Shown here one piece after another: positions 1 through 8,480 of a stretch of DNA of 25,454 nt. A model generated the notes under the pieces. That model made no database searches and was not told the DNA's origin. It saw only the letters and a list, made by a program, of their open reading frames with translations. Source of the stretch: Promethearchaeota archaeon. GTDB taxonomy: Archaea; Asgardarchaeota; Lokiarchaeia; Sigyniarchaeales; SOKP01. The position numbers and the translations under genes are program-made. Each line of letters begins with the position of its first letter. Position 1 is the first letter of the stretch. The stretch lies in NCBI GenBank assembly GCA_030615145.1, contig JAUWZT010000013.1, positions 1 through 25,454 on the forward strand, in the 5' to 3' direction.

Positions 1-1584
1 GCAATCTGCATCATTGGGGTCCGTACTATTAGTAATTTCATATCCATCAATTAATCCATCATCGTCACTATCAGCATCATTTGGATCTGTGATATACCCG
101 TCAGACCCCACCACGACTTCTTCGCCATCTAAAATATTATCATCATCGGAATCTGGATCATTGGGGTCTGTACTATGAGTTATCTCATCACCATCTTCCA
201 ATCCATCATCATCGCTATCCACATCATTAGGATCAGTAATATATCCATCAACACCTTCAACTACTTCCTCTCCATCTGAAATCCCATCATCATCAGAATC
301 CGCATCATTTACATTAGTCGAATATTTAATGAGTTCTTCAACATTCGAAAGGCCATCATCATCATTATCATAACCAGTATCAATAATTTCTAATCCATCT
401 GTCACATCTGCTCCATAAGCTATATTCCCAGATACGAATATGCCTTTTGCCTCTCCACTACCATCATAATATTGATTTATCTCAAAGGGATTTTTTGGAT
501 CACTAACATCAATTATTTCCAACCCACCTATGTTATCCGCAACATAAGCTATGTTTCCATGAACAAAAACATCCAATGTATGATTATAATTATCTCCAAT
601 TTGACTGAGAAGTTTAAGATCACTGGCATTACTAATATCAAAAATTTCTAATCCTTTCCACTTATTCGCTAAATATGCTAGATCTCCAGATACGTATACA
701 TCTTGCCCCACAGCCCCTATTGTACCATCCAATTCCCTAGGATTAACTGGGTCACTTAAATCAACAGTTACTAAATTTCTACTTCCCCCCTCACATGATA
801 TATAACCAATAGTTCCAGATACAACGATACCATTTACCCAACGAATATCAAGATAACCCAGTTTCTTAGGATTAGTTGGATCAGTAATATTAACTATTTC
901 CAAACCATCAGTTCCATCCCCAATATAAGCGATACCACCAGATACAAATACAGTCATAGTGTAGTTATACATATCCCCATATCTACCGATCAATTGAGGA
1001 TTTTTAGGATTACTCACGTTGATAATTTCTAATCCATCATTTTCATTTGCCAAATAAGCAATGTCGCCAGATACATAAACACCCCGAGTAAAATTGTTGT
1101 TATCTCCATATTTTCCTATTAATTTTGGATTAAAAGGGTCACTTACATTGACTATTTCAAGTCCATCCATATAATCTGCTATATAAGCAAGATCACCAGA
1201 AACAAATATATCATTTGAATTATTATAAGCATCTCCGAATTTTCCTATTAATTTTGGCTGAAGCCATTGTCCACTAATGAATCCAGTATCATAAATTTCT
1301 AATCCATCAGTGTATCCTGAAGTATACACAAGATCTCTAGAAACATATACATCTGAAGACCCCCTGCTTCCACTTGAAAGTTTACCTAATAGGTAGGGGT
1401 TAGCGGGATCACTTACATCAATAATCTCTACTCCATCGGTAGAATCTGATAAATAAGCTAGATTACCAGAAACAAATATATTAACTACCGTTCCACCATC
1501 GTGAAAGCTTCCTATTTCTTTAGGGTTTTTAGGATTACTAATATCTATTATCTCCAAACCATCATTTACATCTGCTAAATAGAC
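1..1584 (-). pseudogene. Continuation of the LVIVD/thrombospondin-type-3 exoprotein after the TGA (partial at left edge)
   Basis: This is the same frame as the upstream segment, open with no further stop to position 1. It encodes about nine and a half more LVIVD-like units (each around AYLA...DGLEIIDVSDP.NP). From about position 372 leftwards there are acidic thrombospondin type 3 / EF-hand-like Ca-binding repeats with DPNDADSDDDGL.DG motifs. These alternate between a short form (EITNSTDPND) and a longer form (EEVVEG.DGYITDPND), giving a higher-order unit of about 50 residues. The last residues seen are still inside a repeat, so the gene continues outside the window. The TGA falls where GD[I/L]AYLA is expected in a blade; a TTA-to-TGA single change would explain it. 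It is marked as a pseudogene only because of that stop; the rest shows no decay. Confidence 0.75.
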
Positions 1585-2346
1585 TCAATCTCCAACAACA
1601 TGTACTTCTACAACACTCCCACCATCATTAAAACTGTTTAAAAGTTTTGGTTCTTTTGGATTTCTCACATCAATTATTTCAAGACCATCTTCATAACCTG
1701 CAACATAAGCAAAATGTCCAGAAACATCAACAGCACAACTCATATTATAACCATCACCATATCTACCAAGCATGAAAGGATTTGTTAAATCACTCATATT
1801 AAAAATCAGAAGTCCATTTTTAGTTTCAGCTAAGTAAGCAATGCCACCAGAGACAAAAACATCGAACCCCATCGACCACACTGCCGGCGATTCATCACGC
1901 GTATGTAGTAACACGGGATTGGAAGGATCGCTCACATTGACGATTTCCAAACTATAGCTGAGACCGGGACCACCACTAATTCCTACATATGCGATATCGT
2001 TAGAAACAAAAACACTTCTTGCTATGTTACCGGTGGTTAAATTACCTAATTTTGTAGGGTTGGATGGATCACTTATATTGATGATTTCTAGACCATCATA
2101 CCAACCTGCTACATAGGCAATATCACCGAAAACAAAAACATCCGATGTTAAATTATAGTCATCAGAGTACTGACCCAGTTCCATAGGAGAAACTGACTGA
2201 ATACTTGTTTTTGGTGTAGAATCTAAAGTCTTAGAATCTTTTCTTTCAACATGAAGATTATTATTTGATATTAAGATCATGAAAATAAGGCTTATTGTCA
2301 GAATTGATCCAATTTTTTTAATTTTCTTTTTATTATTATTGTGCAT
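1585..2346 (-). CDS. Secreted LVIVD-repeat beta-propeller protein, N-terminal part up to an in-frame TGA
   Basis: The N terminus has a basic stretch (NNNKKKIKKIG) followed by a hydrophobic segment (SILTISLIFMILIS), so it looks exported. It then carries about four and a half LVIVD-type units of roughly 43 residues with the pattern DVFVSGDIAYVA...GLEIINVSDPSNP, a beta-propeller blade family known from archaeal and bacterial surface proteins. Translation ends at a TGA (1585-1587), but the same frame and repeat continue to the left edge, so this is only part of the protein. I choose ATG at 2346: a GGAG (2358-2361) lies 11 nt upstream, and the more distal GTG at 2358 overlaps that GGAG. The role is probably cell-surface binding or adhesion, inferred from the repeats only. 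A divergent gene starts about 250 bp upstream. Confidence 0.8.
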   Translation of the reverse strand: MHNNNKKKIKKIGSILTISLIFMILISNNNLHVERKDSKTLDSTPKTSIQSVSPMELGQYSDDYNLTSDVFVFGDIAYVAGWYDGLEIINISDPSNPTKLGNLTTGNIARSVFVSNDIAYVGISGGPGLSYSLEIVNVSDPSNPVLLHTRDESPAVWSMGFDVFVSGGIAYLAETKNGLLIFNMSDLTNPFMLGRYGDGYNMSCAVDVSGHFAYVAGYEDGLEIIDVRNPKEPKLLNSFNDGGSVVEVHVVGD

Positions 2347-2415
2347 TAAATTTCTCACTCCAAAAAGGATTAAAGAAAAATAGTATGTTTTACATATTTA
2401 AGTTTTTGTCTGTAA

Positions 2416-2601
2416 CAATATCAATTTCTTGAAGGCGTTGGGGAGGTACATAAACAGAAATTTCAAAAACCAGAGCATATTATATTACTCAACATTTTAA
2501 AGCCCTATAGAAATTTGGATTTACCTTTTCAAATTTATTTAAGAGACGAAATTGTAGGATATTGTATTATAGATAAATTATACGAGTATCTTGATGAATA
2601 A
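2416..2601 (+). pseudogene. Start-less reading-frame remnant coupled to the downstream Fe-S gene
   Basis: An open frame of about 61 codons ends with TAA at 2599-2601, overlapping the ATG of the next gene (TAATG). Its C-terminal part reads like real protein (for example LKPYRNLDLPFQIYLRDEIV), but no ATG or GTG start is present and the frame is closed upstream by TAA at 2413-2415. An in-frame TTG would leave only about 28 residues. I do not recognise the family. It could be the 3' remnant of a gene whose 5' part was lost next to the divergent exoprotein gene, or a chance open frame. The stop/start overlap is the main argument that it was once translated. Confidence 0.3.
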
Positions 2602-3734
2602 TGGACGAAGAAAAGATAATAGCAGAGGTACAATCGTGTATTGATTGTATGATATGTATGGATGTGTGCGATACTTTCGTAGTTACTCAGAACGAACTAC
2701 TATCTCCAAATGGGAGATTAAAAATCGTTGATAAAATATTTAACAATCAGGACATTACTCAAGAGGAGATTAAGAGCATCTACACTTGTACGCTATGTGG
2801 ATTGTGCGATCTTACTTGTCAACAAGCTATTTACATTGCTGACGTAATCCACGCTTCTAAAATAAAACTAGTAGAAATGGGTTTAGGACCTCTTGAAAAT
2901 CATAACAAAATAATAAAAAATATTGAAGAACAAGATAATTCCGTTAATGGTAAGCGAGAAGAAAGACTAAACTGGTTGCCAGCAAAGTATAGAGAGTCTG
3001 AAACGTTTGAGACAGGAGATTCGGATACATTGTTATTCTTGGGTTGCATGTCATCGTTTCGAGTAAAGGAAAGCGCAAGTGCTTCTTACGAGCTTTTAAA
3101 AGAAGGTAATTTCACTTTTAAGATATTTGAAAAAGAGCCTTGTTGTGGAGAATACGTTTATTCCGCGGGTAAATTAGACTTTGCTAAGAAAATCTTTAAA
3201 GAAAATTTTGAGCTCTTCAAACAACACGGAATTAAAAGCATTATTACTACATGTGGTGGGTGCTTTTACGCGTTTAATAACTTATATCCAAAATATGTCC
3301 AAGATTACGATATTTCAGTTAAGCACATCATTCAAGTTATTCACGAATTAGAGAAGAATGGCAAATTGAAATTTCAGCAATCTAACGATACAGTTACTTA
3401 CCACGATTCTTGTAGGACAGGAAGAAAAATTAAAAACATTGATGTTTACGACGAACCCCGAGAATTATTAAATCTGTGTGCTACAGTTAACGAGCTCAAG
3501 GCAAATAGAGAATTAACTGCGTGTTGCGGGGCGGGTTCTGGAATTAGAGGGGTTGATAGTAGTTTATCTATAAAAATTGGTAAGAAAATTTTAGACGAAT
3601 TAGAAACTCAAGATATAATTACATCGTGTCCCTTATGCGTGTTCAATTATAGGTACGTAAATTACAAAACTCAATCTAAATATAAAACTAATTACATAAC
3701 GGATTATCTTTTAGAAGCGTTAAAAAAAGAGTGA
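2601..3734 (+). CDS. HdrD/GlpC-like Fe-S oxidoreductase with two CCG domains
   Basis: This is a 377-aa protein with two N-terminal 4Fe-4S ferredoxin motifs (CIDCMICMDVC at residues 14-24, and CTLCGLCDLTC). Two CCG cysteine-rich domains follow: CCGEY...CGGC near the middle and CCGAG...CPLC near the C terminus. This is the layout of HdrD, the HdrBC fusion, GlpC and LutA/GlcF proteins, which pass electrons between ferredoxin-type clusters and a CCG-bound noncubane cluster or a partner flavoprotein. No HdrA, flavin oxidase subunit or HdrE cytochrome is adjacent, so the redox partner is unknown. The start overlaps the TAA of an upstream remnant and has no clear Shine-Dalgarno, which suggests translational coupling or a leader missed here. 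It is cytosolic because no TM segment is seen. Confidence 0.88.
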   Translation: MDEEKIIAEVQSCIDCMICMDVCDTFVVTQNELLSPNGRLKIVDKIFNNQDITQEEIKSIYTCTLCGLCDLTCQQAIYIADVIHASKIKLVEMGLGPLENHNKIIKNIEEQDNSVNGKREERLNWLPAKYRESETFETGDSDTLLFLGCMSSFRVKESASASYELLKEGNFTFKIFEKEPCCGEYVYSAGKLDFAKKIFKENFELFKQHGIKSIITTCGGCFYAFNNLYPKYVQDYDISVKHIIQVIHELEKNGKLKFQQSNDTVTYHDSCRTGRKIKNIDVYDEPRELLNLCATVNELKANRELTACCGAGSGIRGVDSSLSIKIGKKILDELETQDIITSCPLCVFNYRYVNYKTQSKYKTNYITDYLLEALKKE

Positions 3735-3751
3735 AAAATAGGTGACATATA

Positions 3752-3901
3752 ATGAGCGAAAATGATAAAGTAATTAAAGACGATAACCTTGAAGACGAGT
3801 TAGAAAAACAATGGGAAAAGCAAGATCAAATTCACAAAGTTTGTAAAATGAAAGGAGACACGGAAGAAAAACAAAAAAAATGGAAAGAAAAATATAGTTA
3901 A
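3752..3901 (+). CDS. 49-aa highly charged small protein
   Basis: It starts at ATG 3752 after AGGTGA (3740-3744 region) with good spacing and ends at TAA 3899-3901. The product is very polar (MSENDKVIKDDNLEDELEKQ at the start; KQKKWKEKYS at the end), with one Cys, two Trp and no TM segment; it is probably helical. It lies 17 nt after the stop of the HdrD-like gene on the same strand, so it is likely co-transcribed and may be a small accessory subunit. I do not recognise a family. Confidence 0.6.
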   Translation: MSENDKVIKDDNLEDELEKQWEKQDQIHKVCKMKGDTEEKQKKWKEKYS

Positions 3902-3972
3902 ATGCAAATTATTTAGTTGATTTTCTTAAAATTTAACTCTTTAGTATTGTTTCCATCTTTAATTTAGTTGCG

Positions 3973-4021
3973 TGACAACCTGCTGAATCAAGTGAAGAAT
4001 GATTTCTATTGCAATTTGTCA
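3973..4021 (+). other. Nested inverted repeats in an otherwise empty gap
   Basis: The 301-bp gap 3902-4202 has no gene. Within it TGACAA (3973-3978) pairs with TTGTCA (4016-4021). Inside that, GAATCA (3985-3990) can pair with TGATTT (4000-4005, one G-U). The segment is less AT-rich than its flanks. A 12-bp palindrome TATTCATGAATA sits at 4038-4049. These could be a small structured RNA, a 3'UTR element or operators; nothing decides among them. Confidence 0.25.
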
Positions 4022-4202
4022 AAGAAACATAATGCTTTATTCATGAATATTAAACTAAGAGAGAAAAATAATATATTTCAATTAGAAATTTATTAAAATA
4101 ACTGATTTTGATAAACTAAAATTTTAAATTAACTATTAATTTTTAAATTATATTTTAAAAGATTTTATAATTTTTAATAATATATACTTAAAATTGATTA
4201 AC

Positions 4203-4742
4203 ATGGCTAAAAAAAGAAGTAATGGTAAGTTTTTTATAGTTATTGGCGGTATTTTAGCATATTTCAGTGTCTTTTCATATTTTTTATTAAATTCCCTAGG
4301 TGCTTGGTGGTTGTTAGAAATTGACCCCGTATTAGGAACGACCCAAACGTATTTTTTAAATGCTTTCGGATTTTATGGAATAACCGGTGAAGAGTTAGAA
4401 CTAGTTTTAGGAGCTTTAGGCATTTTTGGTATAGTTTTATTCTTAGTTGGTCCAATAATTTCAATATTATCAATTTCAAAGGAATCTAAAATTCTTGCTT
4501 ATTTAGGATTTTTCTTGATGATAAGTGCACTAGCAATTTTTCTCTATGGATTGGCTAATGTTCAAGACTTAAATTCCATTTTAGAAAATATAAGCCTTAT
4601 TACTGGCGATGAAACTATTGTTTATTTTGGCACCGCAAATTTGGGGCTTTTAGGGATTTGGACATGGATGTTAGGAGTCGGTTTTTACATAGCAGCAGTC
4701 GGAACAATTGTAACTTTAATTGGAGCTATCACACTTAATTAG
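4203..4742 (+). CDS. Four-TM membrane protein of unknown function
   Basis: This is a 179-aa protein starting at ATG 4203 (MAKKRSNGKFF). A TTG nine bases upstream is possible but adds nothing. It has a short basic N terminus and then four hydrophobic segments: about residues 9-29, 66-92, about 95-118, and a long C-terminal one around 145-178. Loops are polar (for example DPVLGTTQTYFLNAFG). I recognise no catalytic motif or family. Upstream, very AT-rich DNA offers many TATA-like stretches. It is followed by the convergent APC permease gene after about 60 bp. Confidence 0.65.
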   Translation: MAKKRSNGKFFIVIGGILAYFSVFSYFLLNSLGAWWLLEIDPVLGTTQTYFLNAFGFYGITGEELELVLGALGIFGIVLFLVGPIISILSISKESKILAYLGFFLMISALAIFLYGLANVQDLNSILENISLITGDETIVYFGTANLGLLGIWTWMLGVGFYIAAVGTIVTLIGAITLN

Positions 4743-4804
4743 TTAATTATTTAATTTTTAATAATTATCGAAGCTAATACGAAAAAGAAAAAAATATTTA
4801 ATTT

Positions 4805-6160
4805 TTAATTATCAGTATCTATTTTTTGAATGAATCGACTTGTCCTTGTTTCGATTTTTGATTTCATTGCGTAAAAAACTACTACTCCACATAAAACGAT
4901 GATCAATTGTATAACAACGATTAATAGGTTAAACGTAAAGAGTAATCCGATACAGACGATACAACCTAAGAGCGCAATTATTGGTATCCATCCAATATTA
5001 GGCTTTAGCTTAAAAGGTCTTTCAAGGTCAGGCTTTTTCCTTCTTAAAGCAATTAAGCTGAGGTTCACCATAAAAAAGGTAATGAGTACGCCAAAAACAG
5101 TAGCGTTCGCAACTATAGAGATATCTCCAAGAAATAACGGAATCATCGTTAAAATCATTGTTATTAAAACGGCTAAAGCAGGTGTTCTATATTTTCGTGA
5201 TACTTTGCTTAAGCTTTCTGGCAACGCTTTATCTCTGGACATACCGTACATCATTCTCGAGGTGACGATCATCATTATTAATACGGTATTTGCCGTAGCG
5301 AATAGTGCTATAAAAGACATTATTAAACCTCCAATAGGACCTAAAACAGCAGAAGTTACGCTATTTAAAGGGGCTGGAGACGATGCGATTTCACTATAGG
5401 GCAATATGCTAACTATTGAGATGGCTGTTAAACAATACAAAACAGTTGTAATAATAATCGAATAAATTATAGCTTTTGGAAGGTTTTTGGCGGGATTCTT
5501 GACTTCTTCGGCGATGTTTGCGATATCTTCAAATCCTATGTACGCGAAAAATATTAGAGCAACTGCTGAAAAAATGGCTGTAAACGAACCTCCTATCGGG
5601 AGCTCTAAATAATTGACCGATCCGAAATGTGGGATACCAATTATAATGATTAAAATGAGCCCAGCTGCTTCAATAAACGTAAATAAGATATTAGTCCACG
5701 TGGAAGCTTTGATACCAATGAAGTTTACAAGGCTAAGAATTACTATAAGCAAGGCAGCAAATATTACTGTAAGTATAATCGACGGAACTCCAATTAAAGC
5801 CGCCAAATAATTGGCAAAACCTAATGCGACGGTTGCCGCTGAGAGTATACCTGAAAAGATAATTATCCACCCTAATAGAAACGATAAAATTCGAATTTTA
5901 AAAGCCTCTTCAGTATAAACAAATTCAGCAGCACTTTTAGGATACATAGCAGAAAGCTCAGCATATGATAAACCGGTTAAAGCTCCTGTAATCGAAGCCA
6001 ATACGAAAGCCAACCAAGAGATGTTTCCAGTAATTCCTACGACTTCGCCTATTAGGGCATATATACCGGCCCCTAAAACGTTTCCAACTCCGTAGACGGT
6101 TACGCCGAATAAAGACACTCTTCTCTTTAATTTTGGCGCTTTTTTAACTTCTTCCAACAT
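4805..6160 (-). CDS. APC-superfamily amino acid permease
   Basis: This is a 451-aa integral membrane protein with about 12 TM segments. It carries the APC signature in TM1 (YGVGNVLGAGIYALIGEVVG, unwound GAGIY helix), then SYAELSAMYPKSAAEFVYTEEAF, FFAYIGFEDIANIAEEVKNPAKNLP in TM6-loop, and RMMYGMSRDKALPESLSKV. These are typical of AA_permease_2 / cationic amino acid transporter-like members that move amino acids with protons or by exchange. Substrate cannot be read from sequence. The start ATG at 6160 is preceded by GAGGTGA with 4 nt spacing, a stronger Shine-Dalgarno than at most genes here. The basic C-terminal tail is cytosolic. The neighbours do not point to a specific pathway. Confidence 0.9.
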   Translation of the reverse strand: MLEEVKKAPKLKRRVSLFGVTVYGVGNVLGAGIYALIGEVVGITGNISWLAFVLASITGALTGLSYAELSAMYPKSAAEFVYTEEAFKIRILSFLLGWIIIFSGILSAATVALGFANYLAALIGVPSIILTVIFAALLIVILSLVNFIGIKASTWTNILFTFIEAAGLILIIIIGIPHFGSVNYLELPIGGSFTAIFSAVALIFFAYIGFEDIANIAEEVKNPAKNLPKAIIYSIIITTVLYCLTAISIVSILPYSEIASSPAPLNSVTSAVLGPIGGLIMSFIALFATANTVLIMMIVTSRMMYGMSRDKALPESLSKVSRKYRTPALAVLITMILTMIPLFLGDISIVANATVFGVLITFFMVNLSLIALRRKKPDLERPFKLKPNIGWIPIIALLGCIVCIGLLFTFNLLIVVIQLIIVLCGVVVFYAMKSKIETRTSRFIQKIDTDN

Positions 6161-6304
6161 AATTCACCTCACTAAATATAAATTATTTTATACTTAGTTT
6201 TATAAAAAGTTACATCAACCAATTATTTCTTTAAGTTAAAACTAGAAAGAAAGTGTTTTATTTTTATATAAATCTTAAAGAATGTTAATTTTTAAAAAAA
6301 AGAT

Positions 6305-7009
6305 CTAATTAAGATCAACCCAATCATTAGGATCACTATTACTAAAACTGTAGCCGTTAGTGGCAGATTCAGCTACTTGGGCATCTGTTTTTATCATTAA
6401 AGGACGGTTTGTAATTCCTCTTGTATTATAAGCTGAAAATAATGAATCTGTTATTATTTCAAACCATGAAATTGTTTCTCTTCCTCGATAAATAGCAATA
6501 TCAGTATTTGAGCCTTCACGACAGTCGCAATAACCAATCCACTGTCCTGCGATAAGTTCTTGATTAATTTGCAATCCAGTAGGTTCTATATTAATGTGAA
6601 AATATACAAATATAATTGAAGGATGTTCAATTGATTGAAGATGAATTTGTTTACCCCGAATAGTACCGTCTGATAATTGGTGATGTTCCCACTCAATTTT
6701 AGTCACTTTTGTATTTGCAGGTGAATATACTTTAATTGTATCATTAGTATTACTATAAGAACTTTTAGGGTTAAAATAATGTTTATCTGAAGTAGGATAA
6801 TCATCATCTGGATATCCATGTCCAATTGTGGATCGATACTTGCTAATATTTGCAATTTTATCTAACTCTATCCAATCTTCGTTAATATATTGAGGGATTG
6901 GCCCAAGTGAATCTAATATTGTTGGTAAAAAAACAACACTAAAAACACCCGCAACAGAAGCCAAACTAACAAGACAAATAATTAAAATAATTTTTGATTT
7001 TTTATTCAA
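6305..7009 (-). CDS. Membrane-anchored protein with a degenerate M23/lysostaphin-like domain
   Basis: This is a 234-aa protein. Residues 5-32 are a signal anchor (KIILIICLVSLASVAGVFSVVFL). The outside part has a pattern like M23 domains: an early HGYPDDDYPTSDKHYFNP, then VYSPANTKVTKI (like aPadGkV), IIFVYFHINIE (like yvHl), LQINQELIAGQWIGY (like V..Gd.IG) and TDIAIY where M23 enzymes have the metal ligand motif HlHFe. The Asp in place of that His suggests a non-catalytic or divergent domain. This is a fold guess from motif order; the protein could instead be an unrelated Asgard lipoprotein-like factor. No operon partner: the permease downstream has its own ribosome site. Confidence 0.5.
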   Translation of the reverse strand: MNKKSKIILIICLVSLASVAGVFSVVFLPTILDSLGPIPQYINEDWIELDKIANISKYRSTIGHGYPDDDYPTSDKHYFNPKSSYSNTNDTIKVYSPANTKVTKIEWEHHQLSDGTIRGKQIHLQSIEHPSIIFVYFHINIEPTGLQINQELIAGQWIGYCDCREGSNTDIAIYRGRETISWFEIITDSLFSAYNTRGITNRPLMIKTDAQVAESATNGYSFSNSDPNDWVDLN

Positions 7010-7182
7010 TTTTTAAAAGACCATAATTATTATTTGAGTTAAAAATTTTAAAATAAAACTCTGAAATTATTAAATATTACTTAATAAGTGAAAAAATGGT
7101 TTATTAAATCTTTTGAAAAAAAAATTCAGAAATGAATTAATTCTTTTTATTATAATTTTTCTGGTCTGGCAATACATGATTG

Positions 7183-7661
7183 TTATCGATGGCGATGTGG
7201 TTTCGCTCTTTGTAACCTGAGTTCTCTCCTTTTCTTAGCCTCTTCATAACACCATTTTTCTTCTTCGGTCTCTGGAATTAATTCTAGGACCTCTGTTGGG
7301 TTGTAATCTTTATCAATAGCGATAAATGTAAGATAAGCAGACCCAATATGAGTATGAACACCTGTCCTAAAGCATTCTGCCTCCACTCTGAACCCAATTT
7401 CCATCGAAGTTCTATATATGTAATTTATAGACGCTTTTATGAATATAAGATTTCCAATATAAGCTGACGAGATAAAATCAAATCTGTCGACTGAAGCAGT
7501 AACTACATTAGTTGGGTATGTCTAGCAGCCACAATAGCCCCTACTTGGTCAACAAGTTTTAATAAATTGCCACCGTGTACATTACCAGCGACATTTGCGT
7601 GCTCTGGCATCAATATCTGCGCAAGTTCTACTCGTGATTGCGAAACTGTTTTAGCTTCCAA
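7183..7661 (-). pseudogene. Acyl-CoA thioesterase (hotdog, YciA/BACH type), frameshifted
   Basis: From a TTG at 7661, with GAGGT 8 nt upstream, the frame encodes EAKTVSQSRVELAQILMPEH...HGGNLLKLVDQVGAIVAARHT, the hotdog N-terminal half including the HGG..LK.vD active-site helix. It then hits TAG at 7503-7505. One base is missing near 7513-7514: from 7512 the next frame gives TNVVTASVDRFDFISSAYIG, the conserved second half, followed by the segment ending RAKPHRHR. With one base restored the product is about 160 aa, the family's usual length. The family hydrolyses acyl-CoA thioesters. The lesion is a single-base deletion or a sequencing error; no slippery heptamer is visible. A start at ATG 7404 would give only a 73-aa C-terminal fragment lacking the active site. 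Confidence 0.8.
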
Positions 7662-7764
7662 AATAATATACCTCTATTTAACTGATTTTCTTTTAGAATA
7701 AAAATGTTAAGAGTAAAAATAAAAATTATTCTTTTAAATTATAACATAAAAAAAACCAGTCATA

Positions 7765-7785
7765 TTCTCTATTCAAATGAGAGAA
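7765..7785. promoter_or_regulatory. Inverted repeat TTCTCT-N9-AGAGAA in a divergent promoter region
   Basis: The arms 7765-7770 and 7780-7785 are perfect. The repeat lies between the divergent thioesterase (minus) and OsmC-like (plus) genes, so it is a candidate operator. No regulator is identified. Confidence 0.3.
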
Positions 7786-7811
7786 ATTTAAATTCAATTC
7801 TAAATTCTATT

Positions 7812-7827
7812 ATTCAATATTTTGAAT
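7812..7827. promoter_or_regulatory. Inverted repeat ATTCAA-TATT-TTGAAT before the OsmC-like gene
   Basis: A perfect 6-4-6 dyad ends about 50 bp before the OsmC-like start. Position suits an operator or an AT-rich promoter element. The composition is AT-rich, so chance is not excluded. Confidence 0.3.
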
Positions 7828-7879
7828 TATGAATAATGATTTAAAAAAAAAAGTATAATTCAAGGAATATTGATAAAAA

Positions 7880-8380
7880 ATGCCAAGTTTTAAAGAAACT
7901 TACGAAGCAATAAAAGAAGATGTTAAAAATGGTGAAAAAAATTTCAATGTAAGTTGTGAAATGCTGTCAGAAGGGATGCAATGTAAAGTTACCATGGGGG
8001 CTTCAAATCACGAAGTTTTAATTGATGCTCCTATAGGTTTAGATGGTACAGATAAAGGAGCATCACCATTATTAGCAATTTTAGGATCGATCGGCGCATG
8101 TATTATTGCAGTAACTCGATTTTGGGCGTTAATTATGGATATAAAAATCGAATCAATGACTGTGAATTCAAGAGGCCATATAAATCTCGCAGCTATTTTT
8201 GGTCTTGATGATAATATACCTCCAGGCTACGATAAGCTTGAACCTGTCGTTAGAATTAAAGCAGATGCTCCTAAAGAAAAAGTAGAAGCAATGATGGAAA
8301 AAGTATTTAGTCATTGCCCAGTTATTTATAATTTCAATGGAGCTACTCCAATTAAACACAAATTACAAATTAGAGAATAG
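7880..8380 (+). CDS. OsmC/Ohr-like peroxide-handling protein
   Basis: This is a 166-aa cytosolic protein. The central part has the OsmC family signature SPLLAILGSIGACIIAV with the first reactive Cys, and the C-terminal part has HCPVIYNF with the second (CPV motif). In the family these two Cys form the thiol peroxidase centre that reduces organic hydroperoxides. An N-terminal helical stretch (residues 1-20) precedes the beta strands. This archaeal subgroup has an atypical linker (FGLDDNIPPGYDKLEP). It is divergent from the acyl-CoA thioesterase, with two inverted repeats between them. The T-rich 8391-8417 follows. The exact substrate is not shown by sequence. Confidence 0.82.
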   Translation: MPSFKETYEAIKEDVKNGEKNFNVSCEMLSEGMQCKVTMGASNHEVLIDAPIGLDGTDKGASPLLAILGSIGACIIAVTRFWALIMDIKIESMTVNSRGHINLAAIFGLDDNIPPGYDKLEPVVRIKADAPKEKVEAMMEKVFSHCPVIYNFNGATPIKHKLQIRE

Positions 8381-8390
8381 AATATTTATT

Positions 8391-8417
8391 CTTCTTTTTT
8401 TTTTATTTTTTTATTTT
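8391..8417 (+). terminator. T-tract terminator after the OsmC-like gene
   Basis: A T10 run and a T7 run separated by one A start within 20 bp of the stop codon. This is the usual archaeal T-tract form without hairpin. It lies between convergent genes. Confidence 0.55.
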
Positions 8418-8480
8418 CCAGCTTTATTTTTCATAATTTCTGATCTAATTTAGCGTAAAGGAAATTTAGGGTCTCTTTTC

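Noticed and set aside
1..372. Repetitive ATCATC-rich DNA as a CRISPR or satellite
   Set aside because: The periodicity comes from Asp-rich thrombospondin type 3 codons; units vary in length and are protein-coding.
1585..1587. TGA as selenocysteine codon
   Set aside because: Lokiarchaeia do encode selenoproteins, but the position is a hydrophobic strand residue of a repeat with no Cys in sister blades, and no downstream SECIS-like hairpin was recognised.
4899..5399. Plus-strand 166-aa open frame opposite the APC permease
   Set aside because: It is a shadow frame of the permease, whose TM pattern and APC motifs are clear on the minus strand.
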